This document shows, one piece after another, positions 1 through 7,878 of a stretch of 32,709 nt of DNA; position 1 is the stretch's first letter; each line of letters opens with the position of its first letter. The stretch comes from Opitutia bacterium (GTDB lineage Bacteria > Verrucomicrobiota > Verrucomicrobiia > Opitutales > UBA953): contig CANGRI010000011.1 in assembly GCA_947456525.1 (NCBI GenBank), forward strand, positions 1 to 32,709, written 5' to 3'. Below the pieces are notes generated by a model. That model was given only the letters and a program-made list of their open reading frames with translations, had not been told where the DNA came from and searched no databases. The position numbers were made by a program, and so were the translations under genes.

Positions 1-1
1 C

Positions 2-760
2 CTGCCCTACCTCCCCCGCGACCTCGAAGACCTCGCCGAAGAAGACGCGCTGCTCGAACTGCGCGGACGCTCGGGCGAAGTCGCCAAGCGCGTGCTGGCG
101 GCGGAACCGAACCTTTCGCTGGGCCTGAAGCGCCGGGCCCTCGAACGCTTCCGCAACAAGACGAAGCACGCCCGCGCCCGCATCAAGGAAGTCGGCTGGG
201 ATGCCGCCTGCCACGAGCTCTTCGTGGAATCGCTCGGCCTCGGCGGAAACCGCGCCCCGATGTCCGAACTCGCCCGCAGCCATTCTCCGGAACAGATGCT
301 CATCCTGGGGATCGATGCGCTCTACATGGAGAAGTGCGGGCGATGGCGCCTCCGCGGCCTTCGCCCCGCCGGCCATCCTCATCGTCGCCTCGCCCAATAC
401 CTGGAGCTCTATCGGCGAAGGCCCGATTGGCGTGCGCAGCTCCGCGCGTGGGCGCTCGCCCTGCCCTCTTCGCCGCTGGTCTCCGCGCGAAGGAGACTGA
501 TCGACGACGTCTTCGCGTGCCTGCTCTCCGACGGACGGGCCGACACCTTATGCGTCAACGCGTTGCTGCCGCTGCTTCAGGACCCTCGGCATACGCTCGA
601 CCGCAGCTGGCTCGATTGGCCGCCGGGTCATCACCCGGACGACATCCATGAAGCCCGGGCCCTGATCGGCCTCCCGGGGGCGGCCCGGAACTGGGAAATC
701 CAAGGAATCCTCGACATCCTGCGTCGGTCGATGGCCTCGGCCGAACCCGAGACAACCTGA
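2..760 (+). CDS. DUF2851 family protein, 5' end cut by window edge
   Basis: The reading frame is open from base 2, so the GTG at 92 in the ORF track is internal and the gene begins upstream of the window. The visible 252 or so residues contain a stretch like the family's ESLGY...P...LA block (ESLGLGGNRAPMSELA), followed by WRLRGLRPAGHPHRRLAQ. The latter corresponds to the W..LRPANFPTIRIAQ signature I associate with DUF2851, a family of unknown function found mainly in Bacteroidota and Verrucomicrobiota. No catalytic motif is evident and no signal peptide can be judged because the N-terminus is missing. It ends with TGA and is followed by 70 nt before the next gene, with no hairpin terminator between. 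The family assignment is from remembered motifs; the function is unknown. Confidence 0.7.
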   Translation: MPYLPRDLEDLAEEDALLELRGRSGEVAKRVLAAEPNLSLGLKRRALERFRNKTKHARARIKEVGWDAACHELFVESLGLGGNRAPMSELARSHSPEQMLILGIDALYMEKCGRWRLRGLRPAGHPHRRLAQYLELYRRRPDWRAQLRAWALALPSSPLVSARRRLIDDVFACLLSDGRADTLCVNALLPLLQDPRHTLDRSWLDWPPGHHPDDIHEARALIGLPGAARNWEIQGILDILRRSMASAEPETT

Positions 761-795
761 GGCAAGCTCCCTAGGCGGGTCGCTGCGAACGCGGA

Positions 796-824
796 TTGAC
801 CACCCCGAAGGCCCATCCTATATT
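796..824 (+). promoter_or_regulatory. Sigma-70-type promoter giving a probable leaderless mRNA
   Basis: TTGACC (796-801) is followed by exactly 17 nt and then TATATT (819-824). The ATG of the next gene is at 831, only 6 nt past the -10 hexamer. Transcription normally starts about 6-8 nt after the -10, so the mRNA would begin at or within a base or two of the start codon. No Shine-Dalgarno sequence is present. The hexamers are seen in the sequence; leaderless initiation is inferred. Confidence 0.6.
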
Positions 825-830
825 ATTCCT

Positions 831-1436
831 ATGAACCCCAAGCTCACCCTGGCGCTGCTCGCCCTCGGCCTTTCCGTCCCTGCCTTCGCGGTCTCCTCCG
901 CCGACCCGACCTCCCACCTCCTCTCGTCCGGCCCCACCGGCCCCGGCCCGTCCGGCCCCGGTGGCGACTACGGCGTCGTCGACGAGTGGGACGAGCAGGA
1001 AGACACACTCCTCGACCAGGCCATCAAGCTGCTCGAAGCCTCCCAAGCCGCACCGTCGGTGAAGGACCTCAACGAAGCCATCAAGGACCTCTCCGTCGCC
1101 GAGGACATGGAAGAACAGGAAATCCATCCGCGCGAGCCCAAGGGTCCCCGCGGCAGCGCCGGCCCCCGCAAGCCGACCTCCTCCCGTCCGCGCCACGTGA
1201 AGGAAGACCACGACGAGATCATCAAGCAGGAGAAGTCCGCCATCGCCCTCGTGCAGGACGCCGTCAACGCCCTCAAGTCCAACAATCGCGCCAAGACCGC
1301 CGATAGCATCGAGGCCGCCCTGGCTGCCATCCGCAAGGCCGACGACCTCAACGAGGACATCGACCCGAACGAAGGCAACGAGAAGGTCCGCGCCGCCCGC
1401 GCCGCCGCGCCGGCCGTCAAGGCTCGCAAGAAGTAA
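831..1436 (+). CDS. Small exported protein with a duplicated helical unit and Pro/Gly-rich linkers
   Basis: This is a 201-residue protein that I do not recognise. Residues 1-20 form a typical signal peptide (MNPKLTLALLALGLSVPAFA), so it should be exported to the periplasm or beyond. Residues 34-45 are a collagen-like Pro/Gly linker (GPTGPGPSGPGG). Two charged, Ala/Leu-rich helical segments of identical length (about 64-93 and 144-173) align without gaps and look like an internal duplication. Between them lies a basic Pro/Arg/Lys-rich stretch (about 99-122), and the C-terminus is Ala/Lys-rich and basic. There is no enzyme motif. It is probably a single-gene unit with its own promoter and terminator. 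The even and strongly biased codon usage suggests good expression (inference). Confidence 0.75.
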   Translation: MNPKLTLALLALGLSVPAFAVSSADPTSHLLSSGPTGPGPSGPGGDYGVVDEWDEQEDTLLDQAIKLLEASQAAPSVKDLNEAIKDLSVAEDMEEQEIHPREPKGPRGSAGPRKPTSSRPRHVKEDHDEIIKQEKSAIALVQDAVNALKSNNRAKTADSIEAALAAIRKADDLNEDIDPNEGNEKVRAARAAAPAVKARKK

Positions 1437-1458
1437 GCCCTTCCGGCACCCCCTTTCG

Positions 1459-1485
1459 AAGGCCCCTCACGGGGCCTTTTTGTTT
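1459..1485 (+). terminator. Rho-independent terminator of the small exported protein gene
   Basis: AAGGCCCC-TCAC-GGGGCCTT is a perfect 8-bp stem with a tetraloop, followed by TTTTGTTT. It starts 22 nt after the stop codon at 1436. Confidence 0.9.
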
Positions 1486-1512
1486 GGGGGCGCGCACCTT
1501 TCCCCAAAACGA

Positions 1513-1542
1513 TTGTCTCAAGCGAGACGCCACGACTACAAA
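1513..1542 (+). promoter_or_regulatory. Possible promoter of the FAD oxidoreductase gene
   Basis: TTGTCT (1513-1518), an 18-nt spacer and TACAAA (1537-1542) lie just before the ATG at 1559. The match is modest. A 5-bp inverted repeat, GTCTC-AAGC-GAGAC (1515-1528), overlaps the -35. A promoter is required here because a terminator ends at 1485. Confidence 0.35.
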
Positions 1543-1558
1543 CCCATCACCCGCCCCG

Positions 1559-3250
1559 ATGATCAAAGCAGCCCTCCGACTCCTGACTCTGGCCGCCCTT
1601 GCCGTCTCCGCCTTCGGAAGGGAACTGCCCAAGCCCGCCACGCCGAACCCCGGACTGCGCTATTACTACCCGATACCCAAGGAGGCCGCGACGAAGACGT
1701 TCGAGTTCGACGTCGTGATCTACGGCGCCAGCCCGGCGGCGGTCTCCGCGGCCTGCCAGGCGAAGAAGATGGGCAAGTCGGTAGGCGTCTTCGTCTTCCG
1801 CCGCCACGTCGGTGGGATGTCCTCCTCCGGCCTGAGCGATGTCGACTACGGCAAAAAGACCGCCATCGGCGGCATGGCGAAGACGGTCTACCTCGATTTC
1901 TTCAAGAAGCAGGTCCAGAGCCCGGCCGAGGTGGAGACGCTCTTCCTGACGATGCTCGCCGACCTCGGCATCCCGGTCTTCTTCGAGCACCGCCTCGAGC
2001 GCGTGGAACGCGACGGCGGCCGGATCGCGAAGCTGGTCTTCGAGAACGGCAACGCCGCCCGCGGCAAGGTGTTCATGGACACGACCTACGAAGGCGACCT
2101 GATGGCCCGCGCGGGCATCGCCCTCGTGGCCGGCCGCGAACCGGCCGCCGAGTTCGGCGAGAAGCTCAACGGCATCCAGATCGGCGCCGGTTCCTCGCCT
2201 CACAACTTCCAGTGGAAGGTCGATCCCTACGTGGTGCCCGGCGACCCGAAGAGCGGCGTCATCGAAGGCGTGGATGCGAAGCCTTACGCCGCGGAAGACC
2301 ACGGCAAGCCGGACAAGCGCTACCAGCCCTTCTGCTTCCGCGTCTTCGCCACGAAGAAGGACCCCCTGCCCTGGCCGAAGCCGGAAGGCTACCGCCCCGA
2401 GCGCTACGAACTGCTGAAGCGCTACGTCAACGCGGCGCCGGACTCCGGCTGGTGGAACCTCATGTACTCCCGCGGTCCGTTGAAGCTGAACGAAGGCGAT
2501 TGCAACAGCGCCGGCCCAGTGTCGCTCGACTATGTCGATGGCAGCAAGCACTGGGCCGAAGCCAGCTACGAGGAACGCGAAAAGATCTTCCAGGACCACG
2601 TGAACTACCAGCAGGGCTACCTCTACTTCCTCGCCAACGACGCGAGCATCCCGGCCGAACTGCGCGGCCGGGTCAGCCAGTTCGGCCTGACGAAGGGCGA
2701 GTTCCCCGAGACCGCCGGCTGGCCGCACGAGCTCTACGTGCGCGAGGGACGACGTCTCCGCGGCGACTACGTCCTCACGGAGCACGACTGCCTCGGCAAG
2801 ACGAAGGTCGAGGACTCCGTCGGCCTGGGCAGCTTCATCATGGATTCGCACGTGGTGCGTCGCATCATCTACAAGACCGCCAAGGAAGGCCGCATCACCC
2901 ACCTGCGCACGTCCAAACCCGAGGAGATCACCGAAGTCCAGCGCGAATGGAAAGGCGACATGGTCGGCGTCGAAGGCCAGTTCGACTACGCCGTGCCGAA
3001 GCCCTACCGCATCAGCTACCGCTGCCTACGCCCGAAGAAGGACGACTGCGTCAACCTGCTTGTCCCGACGGTCATCTCCTCCACCCACCCCGCCTTCGGC
3101 TCGATGCGCATGGAGCCCGTCTTCATGATCCTCGGCCAGAGCGCCGGCGCCGCGGCGGCCCTCGCCATCGACGGTGGCCTGGCGGTCCAGGACGTCGACT
3201 ACGCGAAGCTTCGCGCCATCCTCCTAAAGGAAGGCCAGCTGCTCGACTGA
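1559..3250 (+). CDS. Secreted FAD-dependent oxidoreductase (FAD_oxidored, PF12831-like)
   Basis: The protein is 563 residues. The ORF track begins at a TTG (1484) inside the preceding terminator. The ATG at 1559 is chosen because it gives a clean signal peptide (MIKAALRLLTLAALAVSAFG). After about residue 45 comes a Rossmann dinucleotide-binding start of the form V.YGASPAAVSAACQAKKMG, with a downstream RRHVGGMSSSGLSDVD segment. The C-terminal part has ISSTHPAFGSMRMEP...GQSAGAAAALAI, which closes the FAD site in this family. Members are flavoproteins of mostly unknown substrate, common in Planctomycetota and Verrucomicrobiota and often near sugar-degradation genes; none is seen here. The substrate cannot be told from sequence. 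It converges on the next minus-strand gene with 13 nt between stop codons. Confidence 0.8.
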   Translation: MIKAALRLLTLAALAVSAFGRELPKPATPNPGLRYYYPIPKEAATKTFEFDVVIYGASPAAVSAACQAKKMGKSVGVFVFRRHVGGMSSSGLSDVDYGKKTAIGGMAKTVYLDFFKKQVQSPAEVETLFLTMLADLGIPVFFEHRLERVERDGGRIAKLVFENGNAARGKVFMDTTYEGDLMARAGIALVAGREPAAEFGEKLNGIQIGAGSSPHNFQWKVDPYVVPGDPKSGVIEGVDAKPYAAEDHGKPDKRYQPFCFRVFATKKDPLPWPKPEGYRPERYELLKRYVNAAPDSGWWNLMYSRGPLKLNEGDCNSAGPVSLDYVDGSKHWAEASYEEREKIFQDHVNYQQGYLYFLANDASIPAELRGRVSQFGLTKGEFPETAGWPHELYVREGRRLRGDYVLTEHDCLGKTKVEDSVGLGSFIMDSHVVRRIIYKTAKEGRITHLRTSKPEEITEVQREWKGDMVGVEGQFDYAVPKPYRISYRCLRPKKDDCVNLLVPTVISSTHPAFGSMRMEPVFMILGQSAGAAAALAIDGGLAVQDVDYAKLRAILLKEGQLLD

Positions 3251-3263
3251 GTCCGGACCGGCC

Positions 3264-4484
3264 TCAGGCCATCATCTTCCGCGCCTTCTCGAGCGAGACG
3301 GCCAGGCGGTCGACTTCCTCGAGCGTATTGTAGAACGCGAACGAGGCGCGGGCGGTCCCGCTGAGTCCGTAATGCTTCATGAGGGGCATGCAGCAATGAT
3401 GTCCGGTGCGGATGGCGATGCCGTCCGCGTCGAGCAACGTGCCGATGTCGTGCGGATGGCCGCCTTCGATGTTGAAGGAGATCACGGCGACCTTCTCCGG
3501 CGCTTCGCCCACGATGGTCAGTCCCTTGATGGCCTTGAGGCGCTCGGTGGCCGCGGCGAGCAAGGTCTGCTCATGCGCATGCGCGGCCGCCTGGATGGGC
3601 ATGAAATACTCGAGGGCGACGCCGAGGGCGATCGCGCCGGAGATGTCCGGCGTGCCGGCCTCGAAACGCTCCGGGGCCTCGCGGAAAGTGGTGCCGGCGA
3701 AGTCGACCTTGCGGATCATGTCGCCTCCGAACTGGTAAGGCGGCATGGCGTCGAGCAGCTCGGGCCGGCCCCAGAGCACGCCGATGCCGGTCGGCCCGAA
3801 GGTCTTATGGCCGGAGAAGGCGTAGAAGTCGCAACCAAGCGCGGGGACGTCGACCTTGAAGTGCGCGGCGGCCTGGCAGCCGTCGATGAGCACGAGGGCG
3901 CCGGCGGCCTTGGCGAGACGCGTCATCTCGGCGGCGGGGTTGACCGTGCCGAGGGCGTTGGAGACGTGGGCGAAGGCGACGAGCTTGGTGCGGGCCGAGA
4001 GCAGTCCTTTGAAGGCGACGAGGTCGACCTCGCCGCGCGGCGTGACGGGCGTGACGACGACCTTGGCGCCGGTGCGTTCAGCGATGACCTGCCAAGGTAC
4101 GATGTTAGCGTGGTGCTCAAGGTGCGTGAGCAGGATCTCATCCCCGGCCCGGAGGTTCGCGCGCCCCCAGCATTCAGCGACGAGATTGATGCCTTCGGTA
4201 GCGCCGCGGACGAAGACGCAGCCGCGGGCATCCTTGAGGCCGAGGAATTTCGCGACCGAGGCGCGGGCGGATTCATAGGCCGTGGTGGCCTCCTCGCTCA
4301 GGAGGTGGACGCCACGGTGCACGTTGGCGTTCTGCTCGGAGTAGTAGCGCTCGAGGGCCTTGATGACCGCCGCCGGCTTCTGGGAAGTGGCCGCGTTATC
4401 GAGGTAGGTCAGCGGACGACCGCGCACGGATCGTCCCAGGATCGGGAAGTCCTTGCGGAGGGCGGCGACGTCGAACACAGGCAT
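3264..4484 (-). CDS. sufS: Group II cysteine desulfurase (SufS/CsdA type)
   Basis: This 406-residue PLP enzyme removes sulfur from L-cysteine as a protein persulfide, mainly for Fe-S cluster assembly. It has the N-terminal TYLDNAATSQKP block (26-37), NVHRGVHLLSEEAT, and HHANIVPW. The PLP lysine is K227 in SGHKTFGPTG. The catalytic cysteine is C364 in RTGHHCCMPLM, the SufS-type signature; a second Cys, C365, follows directly where Ala is usual in E. coli SufS. The length is normal for the family. It starts 47 nt after the ftsZ stop with no terminator or clear promoter between, so it is probably the last gene of the dcw unit. No sufBCD, sufU or sufE is visible, so the acceptor is unknown. No Shine-Dalgarno precedes the ATG. 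Assignment to SufS rather than CsdA rests on general similarity. Confidence 0.9.
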   Translation of the reverse strand: MPVFDVAALRKDFPILGRSVRGRPLTYLDNAATSQKPAAVIKALERYYSEQNANVHRGVHLLSEEATTAYESARASVAKFLGLKDARGCVFVRGATEGINLVAECWGRANLRAGDEILLTHLEHHANIVPWQVIAERTGAKVVVTPVTPRGEVDLVAFKGLLSARTKLVAFAHVSNALGTVNPAAEMTRLAKAAGALVLIDGCQAAAHFKVDVPALGCDFYAFSGHKTFGPTGIGVLWGRPELLDAMPPYQFGGDMIRKVDFAGTTFREAPERFEAGTPDISGAIALGVALEYFMPIQAAAHAHEQTLLAAATERLKAIKGLTIVGEAPEKVAVISFNIEGGHPHDIGTLLDADGIAIRTGHHCCMPLMKHYGLSGTARASFAFYNTLEEVDRLAVSLEKARKMMA

Positions 4485-4531
4485 GGGCCGAACGTAGGAG
4501 GACCCGGGCGAGGCGCAACCGGGAAGCGAAA

Positions 4532-5659
4532 TCAGGGCGACGGAGGCAGGCGTACGGCCTTGCGGATATAGGCCGGCACGTCCACGTCCTGTCCGTCGAT
4601 GAAGGTCATCGGGGTGCCGCCGAACAGGCCGCGGCGCATGGATTCTTCCGTCGCGAACTCGAAGATCGGCTGAGCGGGGTCCTCGGCCTTGGCGCCCTTC
4701 TTGGGCTTGGCCGGAGCCTTCGGCGCCGGCAGCGAAGCGCCGAGCACCGAGACTTCGATGCGGTCGCCGAGGGCCGGCTCGATGCGCGCGCAGAGGACCG
4801 TGGAAGTCTCGCCGCCGAAACGCGTGCGGACCGCGGCCACGGCCTCGAAGGCCTCGGTCGAGGTCATCGCGGGACCGCCGGCGACATAGACGAAGAGCGA
4901 GGCGACCTTGGCGACCGCGCCGGGCGCGTGCGCGAGCGGACAGTCGCAGGCCGCGCGGGCGGCCTTCATCGCGGCGCCTTCGCCCTCGCCGACGCCATAG
5001 GCGAAGAGCGTGGGCGAGCCGGGCGTGGAAAGGAGCGAGCGGACCGCGGCGGGATCGACGGCGATGAGCGCGCCGGGCGCGAAGGCCGAGGCGAGTCCGC
5101 GGATGGCGCCGCCGACCCAGTTGTCCGCCGCGGCGAACGACTCGGAGAGCGGAGCGTCGGGCGAGACCTGCTGGAGCAGGAGATCGTTATGCACCACGAC
5201 GAGCCCGTGGCACTTCTGCCCGAGCTTGACCGTGGCGTCGTTGGCCTGACGCATGCGACGTTCGCCTTCGTGCGAGAACGGCATCGTGGCGAAGGAGAGC
5301 ACCGTCGCGCCGGTCTCGGCCGCGAGGCCGGCGACCACCGGTGCGGCGCCGCTGCCGGTGCCGCCGCCGAGGCCGGTGACAAGCACCACGAGCGGCACGC
5401 CGGCGAACAGCCGACGGAGGCCGGCTTCTTCGGACTCCGCGGAAGCGAGCCCCAGCGCGGCTTCGCCGCCCGTCCCCATGCCGCGGGTCTGCGCGCGTCC
5501 GAGCTGTAGGGTCTGCGCGGTGCCGGCGGGCAAGGAACGGGCGTCGGTGTCGAGCAAGGCCACGGCGACCTCGGCCGGTAGCTGCGCCGACAGGCGCGTG
5601 ACCATCGAGCACCCCGCCCCGCCGAGGCCGACCAGGAGGATGGAAGCGGGCGTCGACAT
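4532..5659 (-). CDS. ftsZ: Divergent cell division protein FtsZ with an altered T7 loop
   Basis: This 375-residue tubulin homologue would form the division ring. The GTP-binding signature GGGTGSG is at 98-104, with LLDTDARSL (36-43) as the T3-type loop, EGERRM (131-136), and NDLLL (158-162). The C-terminal tail DVPAYIRK (360-367) matches the conserved peptide that binds FtsA and other anchors. Two departures stand out. The T7 loop, NVDFAD in E. coli (N207, D209, D212), reads AVDPAA here (200-205), keeping only the middle Asp. The guanine-contacting N-D pair of E. coli (186-187) is D-N here (179-180). The N-terminal extension is absent and the linker before the tail is short and Lys/Pro/Ala-rich. 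The start lies one base after the ftsA stop. Position and the tail support FtsZ rather than another tubulin-like protein; GTPase activity is uncertain. Confidence 0.9.
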   Translation of the reverse strand: MSTPASILLVGLGGAGCSMVTRLSAQLPAEVAVALLDTDARSLPAGTAQTLQLGRAQTRGMGTGGEAALGLASAESEEAGLRRLFAGVPLVVLVTGLGGGTGSGAAPVVAGLAAETGATVLSFATMPFSHEGERRMRQANDATVKLGQKCHGLVVVHNDLLLQQVSPDAPLSESFAAADNWVGGAIRGLASAFAPGALIAVDPAAVRSLLSTPGSPTLFAYGVGEGEGAAMKAARAACDCPLAHAPGAVAKVASLFVYVAGGPAMTSTEAFEAVAAVRTRFGGETSTVLCARIEPALGDRIEVSVLGASLPAPKAPAKPKKGAKAEDPAQPIFEFATEESMRRGLFGGTPMTFIDGQDVDVPAYIRKAVRLPPSP

Positions 5660-5660
5660 C

Positions 5661-6896
5661 TTAGAGGCGGAAGAGCTCCTTGAGCTGGGCGAGGAAACCG
5701 CGCGGGCGCCGCACGGGCGGCGGAGCGTCGGTGATCGCGGCGGTCATGAGGCCCACCACGCCGGCATACTCGGGCTTGCGGAGGGATTCGTTCTCGAAGT
5801 TCGGGACGCCCACGCGGGCGGAGAGACCGGTCACGAGCTGCACCGCCTCGGCCGCATCGGCCAGGCTGGCGGAACCGCCGGTCAGGATGACGCCGGAGGG
5901 GATCATGTTCTGATCAAGCTTCACGGCGTGGCCGGGGAAGATGGCCTCGAGGCGGCGGAGCACGTCCTTGCGCACGAACTCGATCGTCTCCTGGTAGCGG
6001 AGCGAGAGCACCTGCGTGATGGTGCCGCGGTTGAACTGCTGGTCGCCGACGCCCTTGTCGCCGTCCTTCCAGATGGTCTGGTTGACGTCGGTGTCGCGGT
6101 GCATCGCCGAACCGAAGCGCAGCTTCAGGTCCTCGGCCGTCTCGCGGCTGATGCGGAGCGCGACGCTTAGGTCGTTGGTCAGGTGCTCGCCGCCCACGGG
6201 GATCGAGCCCGCGCAGAGGATGTGCTCCTTGTAATAGAGGATCCAGTCGGTCGTGCCGGCGCCCATGTCGATCACCAGCACCCCGCCCTGCTTGTCGGCG
6301 TCGCTGGCGGTGGCGCAGGCCGCGGCGTGCGAGGCCAGGATGAAGTCGCGGACGCGGATGCTCATGCCGTTCACCATCCCGACGCGCATGCGCATGTTGC
6401 CCTCCTCCATCGTCACGCGCCAGAAGTTCACCTCGAGGCGCTTGCCGGCCATGCCGACCGGGTTGCTGACCGGACGGTTGTCCAGCATCGTCGGCTGGCG
6501 CATGTAGAGGATCGTCGCGCGGCCCGACGGCGGTTCGAGGCGCTTGGCCGAGGCGATCGCGTCGGCCACGTCCTTGGCGGTGACCTTGCCGTCGTGCGCG
6601 GGCACGGCGACGAAGCCCTTCACGCGTTCGCCTTCGGCGGCGGGACCGGACAGGGAGAGGTAGACGTGGTCGACGGCGCGGCCGGAACCGCGTTCGATGT
6701 CGTTGACGACCTCATGGACGCACTGCGTGAGCTTCTCGAGGTCGGTGACGGTGCCTTTCACGACGCCGTCGGTGCGGCGTTCGCTGAAGCTGAGCATGCG
6801 GGCCTTGCCGTCGATGATCTGGCCGAGGAGGCTGGCGGTCTTGTGCGTGCCGATGTCGATGACGGCGATGAGGGAAGGAAGGGGCTTGGGGGTCAT
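5661..6896 (-). CDS. ftsA: Cell division protein FtsA, actin-like membrane anchor for FtsZ
   Basis: The protein is 411 residues, with the ATG at 6896 that overlaps the ftsQ stop as ATGA; the ORF track extends further upstream by read-through. The actin-fold phosphate 1 motif is AVIDIGTHKT near residue 12. The second phosphate motif is VLVIDMGAGTTDW, and the adenosine motif is ILTGGSASL. The last residues (RGFLAQLKELFRL) form an amphipathic helix, matching the membrane-targeting sequence of FtsA. It tethers FtsZ filaments to the membrane and signals to the FtsQLB and FtsWI machinery. The neighbours ftsQ and ftsZ are in the classical order. No Shine-Dalgarno is visible before its start, so translation is probably coupled to ftsQ. 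Confidence 0.93.
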   Translation of the reverse strand: MTPKPLPSLIAVIDIGTHKTASLLGQIIDGKARMLSFSERRTDGVVKGTVTDLEKLTQCVHEVVNDIERGSGRAVDHVYLSLSGPAAEGERVKGFVAVPAHDGKVTAKDVADAIASAKRLEPPSGRATILYMRQPTMLDNRPVSNPVGMAGKRLEVNFWRVTMEEGNMRMRVGMVNGMSIRVRDFILASHAAACATASDADKQGGVLVIDMGAGTTDWILYYKEHILCAGSIPVGGEHLTNDLSVALRISRETAEDLKLRFGSAMHRDTDVNQTIWKDGDKGVGDQQFNRGTITQVLSLRYQETIEFVRKDVLRRLEAIFPGHAVKLDQNMIPSGVILTGGSASLADAAEAVQLVTGLSARVGVPNFENESLRKPEYAGVVGLMTAAITDAPPPVRRPRGFLAQLKELFRL

Positions 6897-7876
6897 CGGA
6901 TGGGAGCGGCGGGGGCGGGGACGAGGCGAGGTTCGGGAACGGGAGAGGAGGCGTTCGTGCGATTCTGGATCGACATCTTCAGCACGTAGGCCTGCGCGGT
7001 CGTGCCGGGCCGGCGGAGCAGTTCGTCGACGTTGATGCGCCCGAGCAACGCGAGCTCGTTGCGCCAGTTGGCGGTGGAGAAGACGATCTCGACGAGCGCG
7101 GGCCGGTCCATCGGCTGGGTGCCGGGACGCACGGTGACGCGCAGGTTGGAGCCCGGCGAATCCTCCTGCGCGCCGAAGCAGTCGCGGAGCGAGACCGCCG
7201 ACCACTGCTTGTAGAGGTTCGGATACTGCGTGCGGACGACGAGCAGGAACGGGGCGGCGATCTCGACGCCTTCGATCAGCATCTTGTCGTCGCTGCCGGT
7301 GGCGCGGTAGTCCTGGATCTCGGGCAGGCTGCGGACGGCCTGCTCGGGGTAGCCCGTGCCGGCGAAGGTCTGTCCGTCGGAGGCCACGAGGCGGACCTGG
7401 ATCGGCGCGCTCTTGCCGGACTGGGTCGTGATCCTGGCCACCGCGAGGCGCTCGCGCAGCGAGATCTCGAGCGAGCCGTCGTTACGGCGGCGGACGTCGG
7501 CGGCGACGACCTGGTTGTCCGACTCGAGGTCGGCCTTGATGACGCGCACATCGCGCCCGAAACCATCGGGGCCGTTGGCGACGATCTTCTTCACGAAGTC
7601 GGCGGGCAGGAAACCGTCGGTCTTGAAACGGAGCGCTCCGCCCGCGGGGGCGGAGGTGGCGGATTCGTCGACGGCCCACCAGAGCACGCCGACGACGGCG
7701 GCGAAGAAGATCACCGCGAGGACGGTGGGCAGCTTCGAGCGCACGGCGCGCTTGCGGCCGATTTCGCCCTCGGGGACACGGTTGACGTCCTGCGGGACGA
7801 GCGCGCGCCAATCGCGGTCGGCCGGACCCATGAAGGCGTCGCGGCGTTTGCGGAAGAGGTTGTCGAAGAGGCCCAT
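6893..7876 (-). CDS. ftsQ: Cell division protein FtsQ/DivIB-like
   Basis: This 327-residue bitopic protein has a basic cytoplasmic N-terminus of about 49 residues (RKRAVRSK before the membrane), one transmembrane segment at about 50-69, and a periplasmic part. The latter begins with a POTRA-like region (FKTDGFLPADFVKKI) and continues to ISLRERLAVARI, which corresponds to the E.-P-VA stretch of FtsQ. The C-terminus is Pro/Ala-rich. It would join FtsL and FtsB as the divisome regulatory subcomplex. Sequence identity in this family is always low; the assignment rests on topology, the POTRA-like stretch and its place between ddl and ftsA. It starts 2 nt after the ddl stop. Confidence 0.82.
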   Translation of the reverse strand: MGLFDNLFRKRRDAFMGPADRDWRALVPQDVNRVPEGEIGRKRAVRSKLPTVLAVIFFAAVVGVLWWAVDESATSAPAGGALRFKTDGFLPADFVKKIVANGPDGFGRDVRVIKADLESDNQVVAADVRRRNDGSLEISLRERLAVARITTQSGKSAPIQVRLVASDGQTFAGTGYPEQAVRSLPEIQDYRATGSDDKMLIEGVEIAAPFLLVVRTQYPNLYKQWSAVSLRDCFGAQEDSPGSNLRVTVRPGTQPMDRPALVEIVFSTANWRNELALLGRINVDELLRRPGTTAQAYVLKMSIQNRTNASSPVPEPRLVPAPAAPIR

Positions 7877-7878
7877 GT

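Noticed and set aside
1515-1528. Palindrome GTCTC-AAGC-GAGAC before the FAD gene
   Set aside because: Five-base arms are expected by chance in this composition; kept only as a note in the promoter entry.
1480-3333. 617-aa ORF in another frame over the FAD oxidoreductase
   Set aside because: An Arg/Pro-rich shadow frame; the overlapping frame has a signal peptide and flavin motifs.
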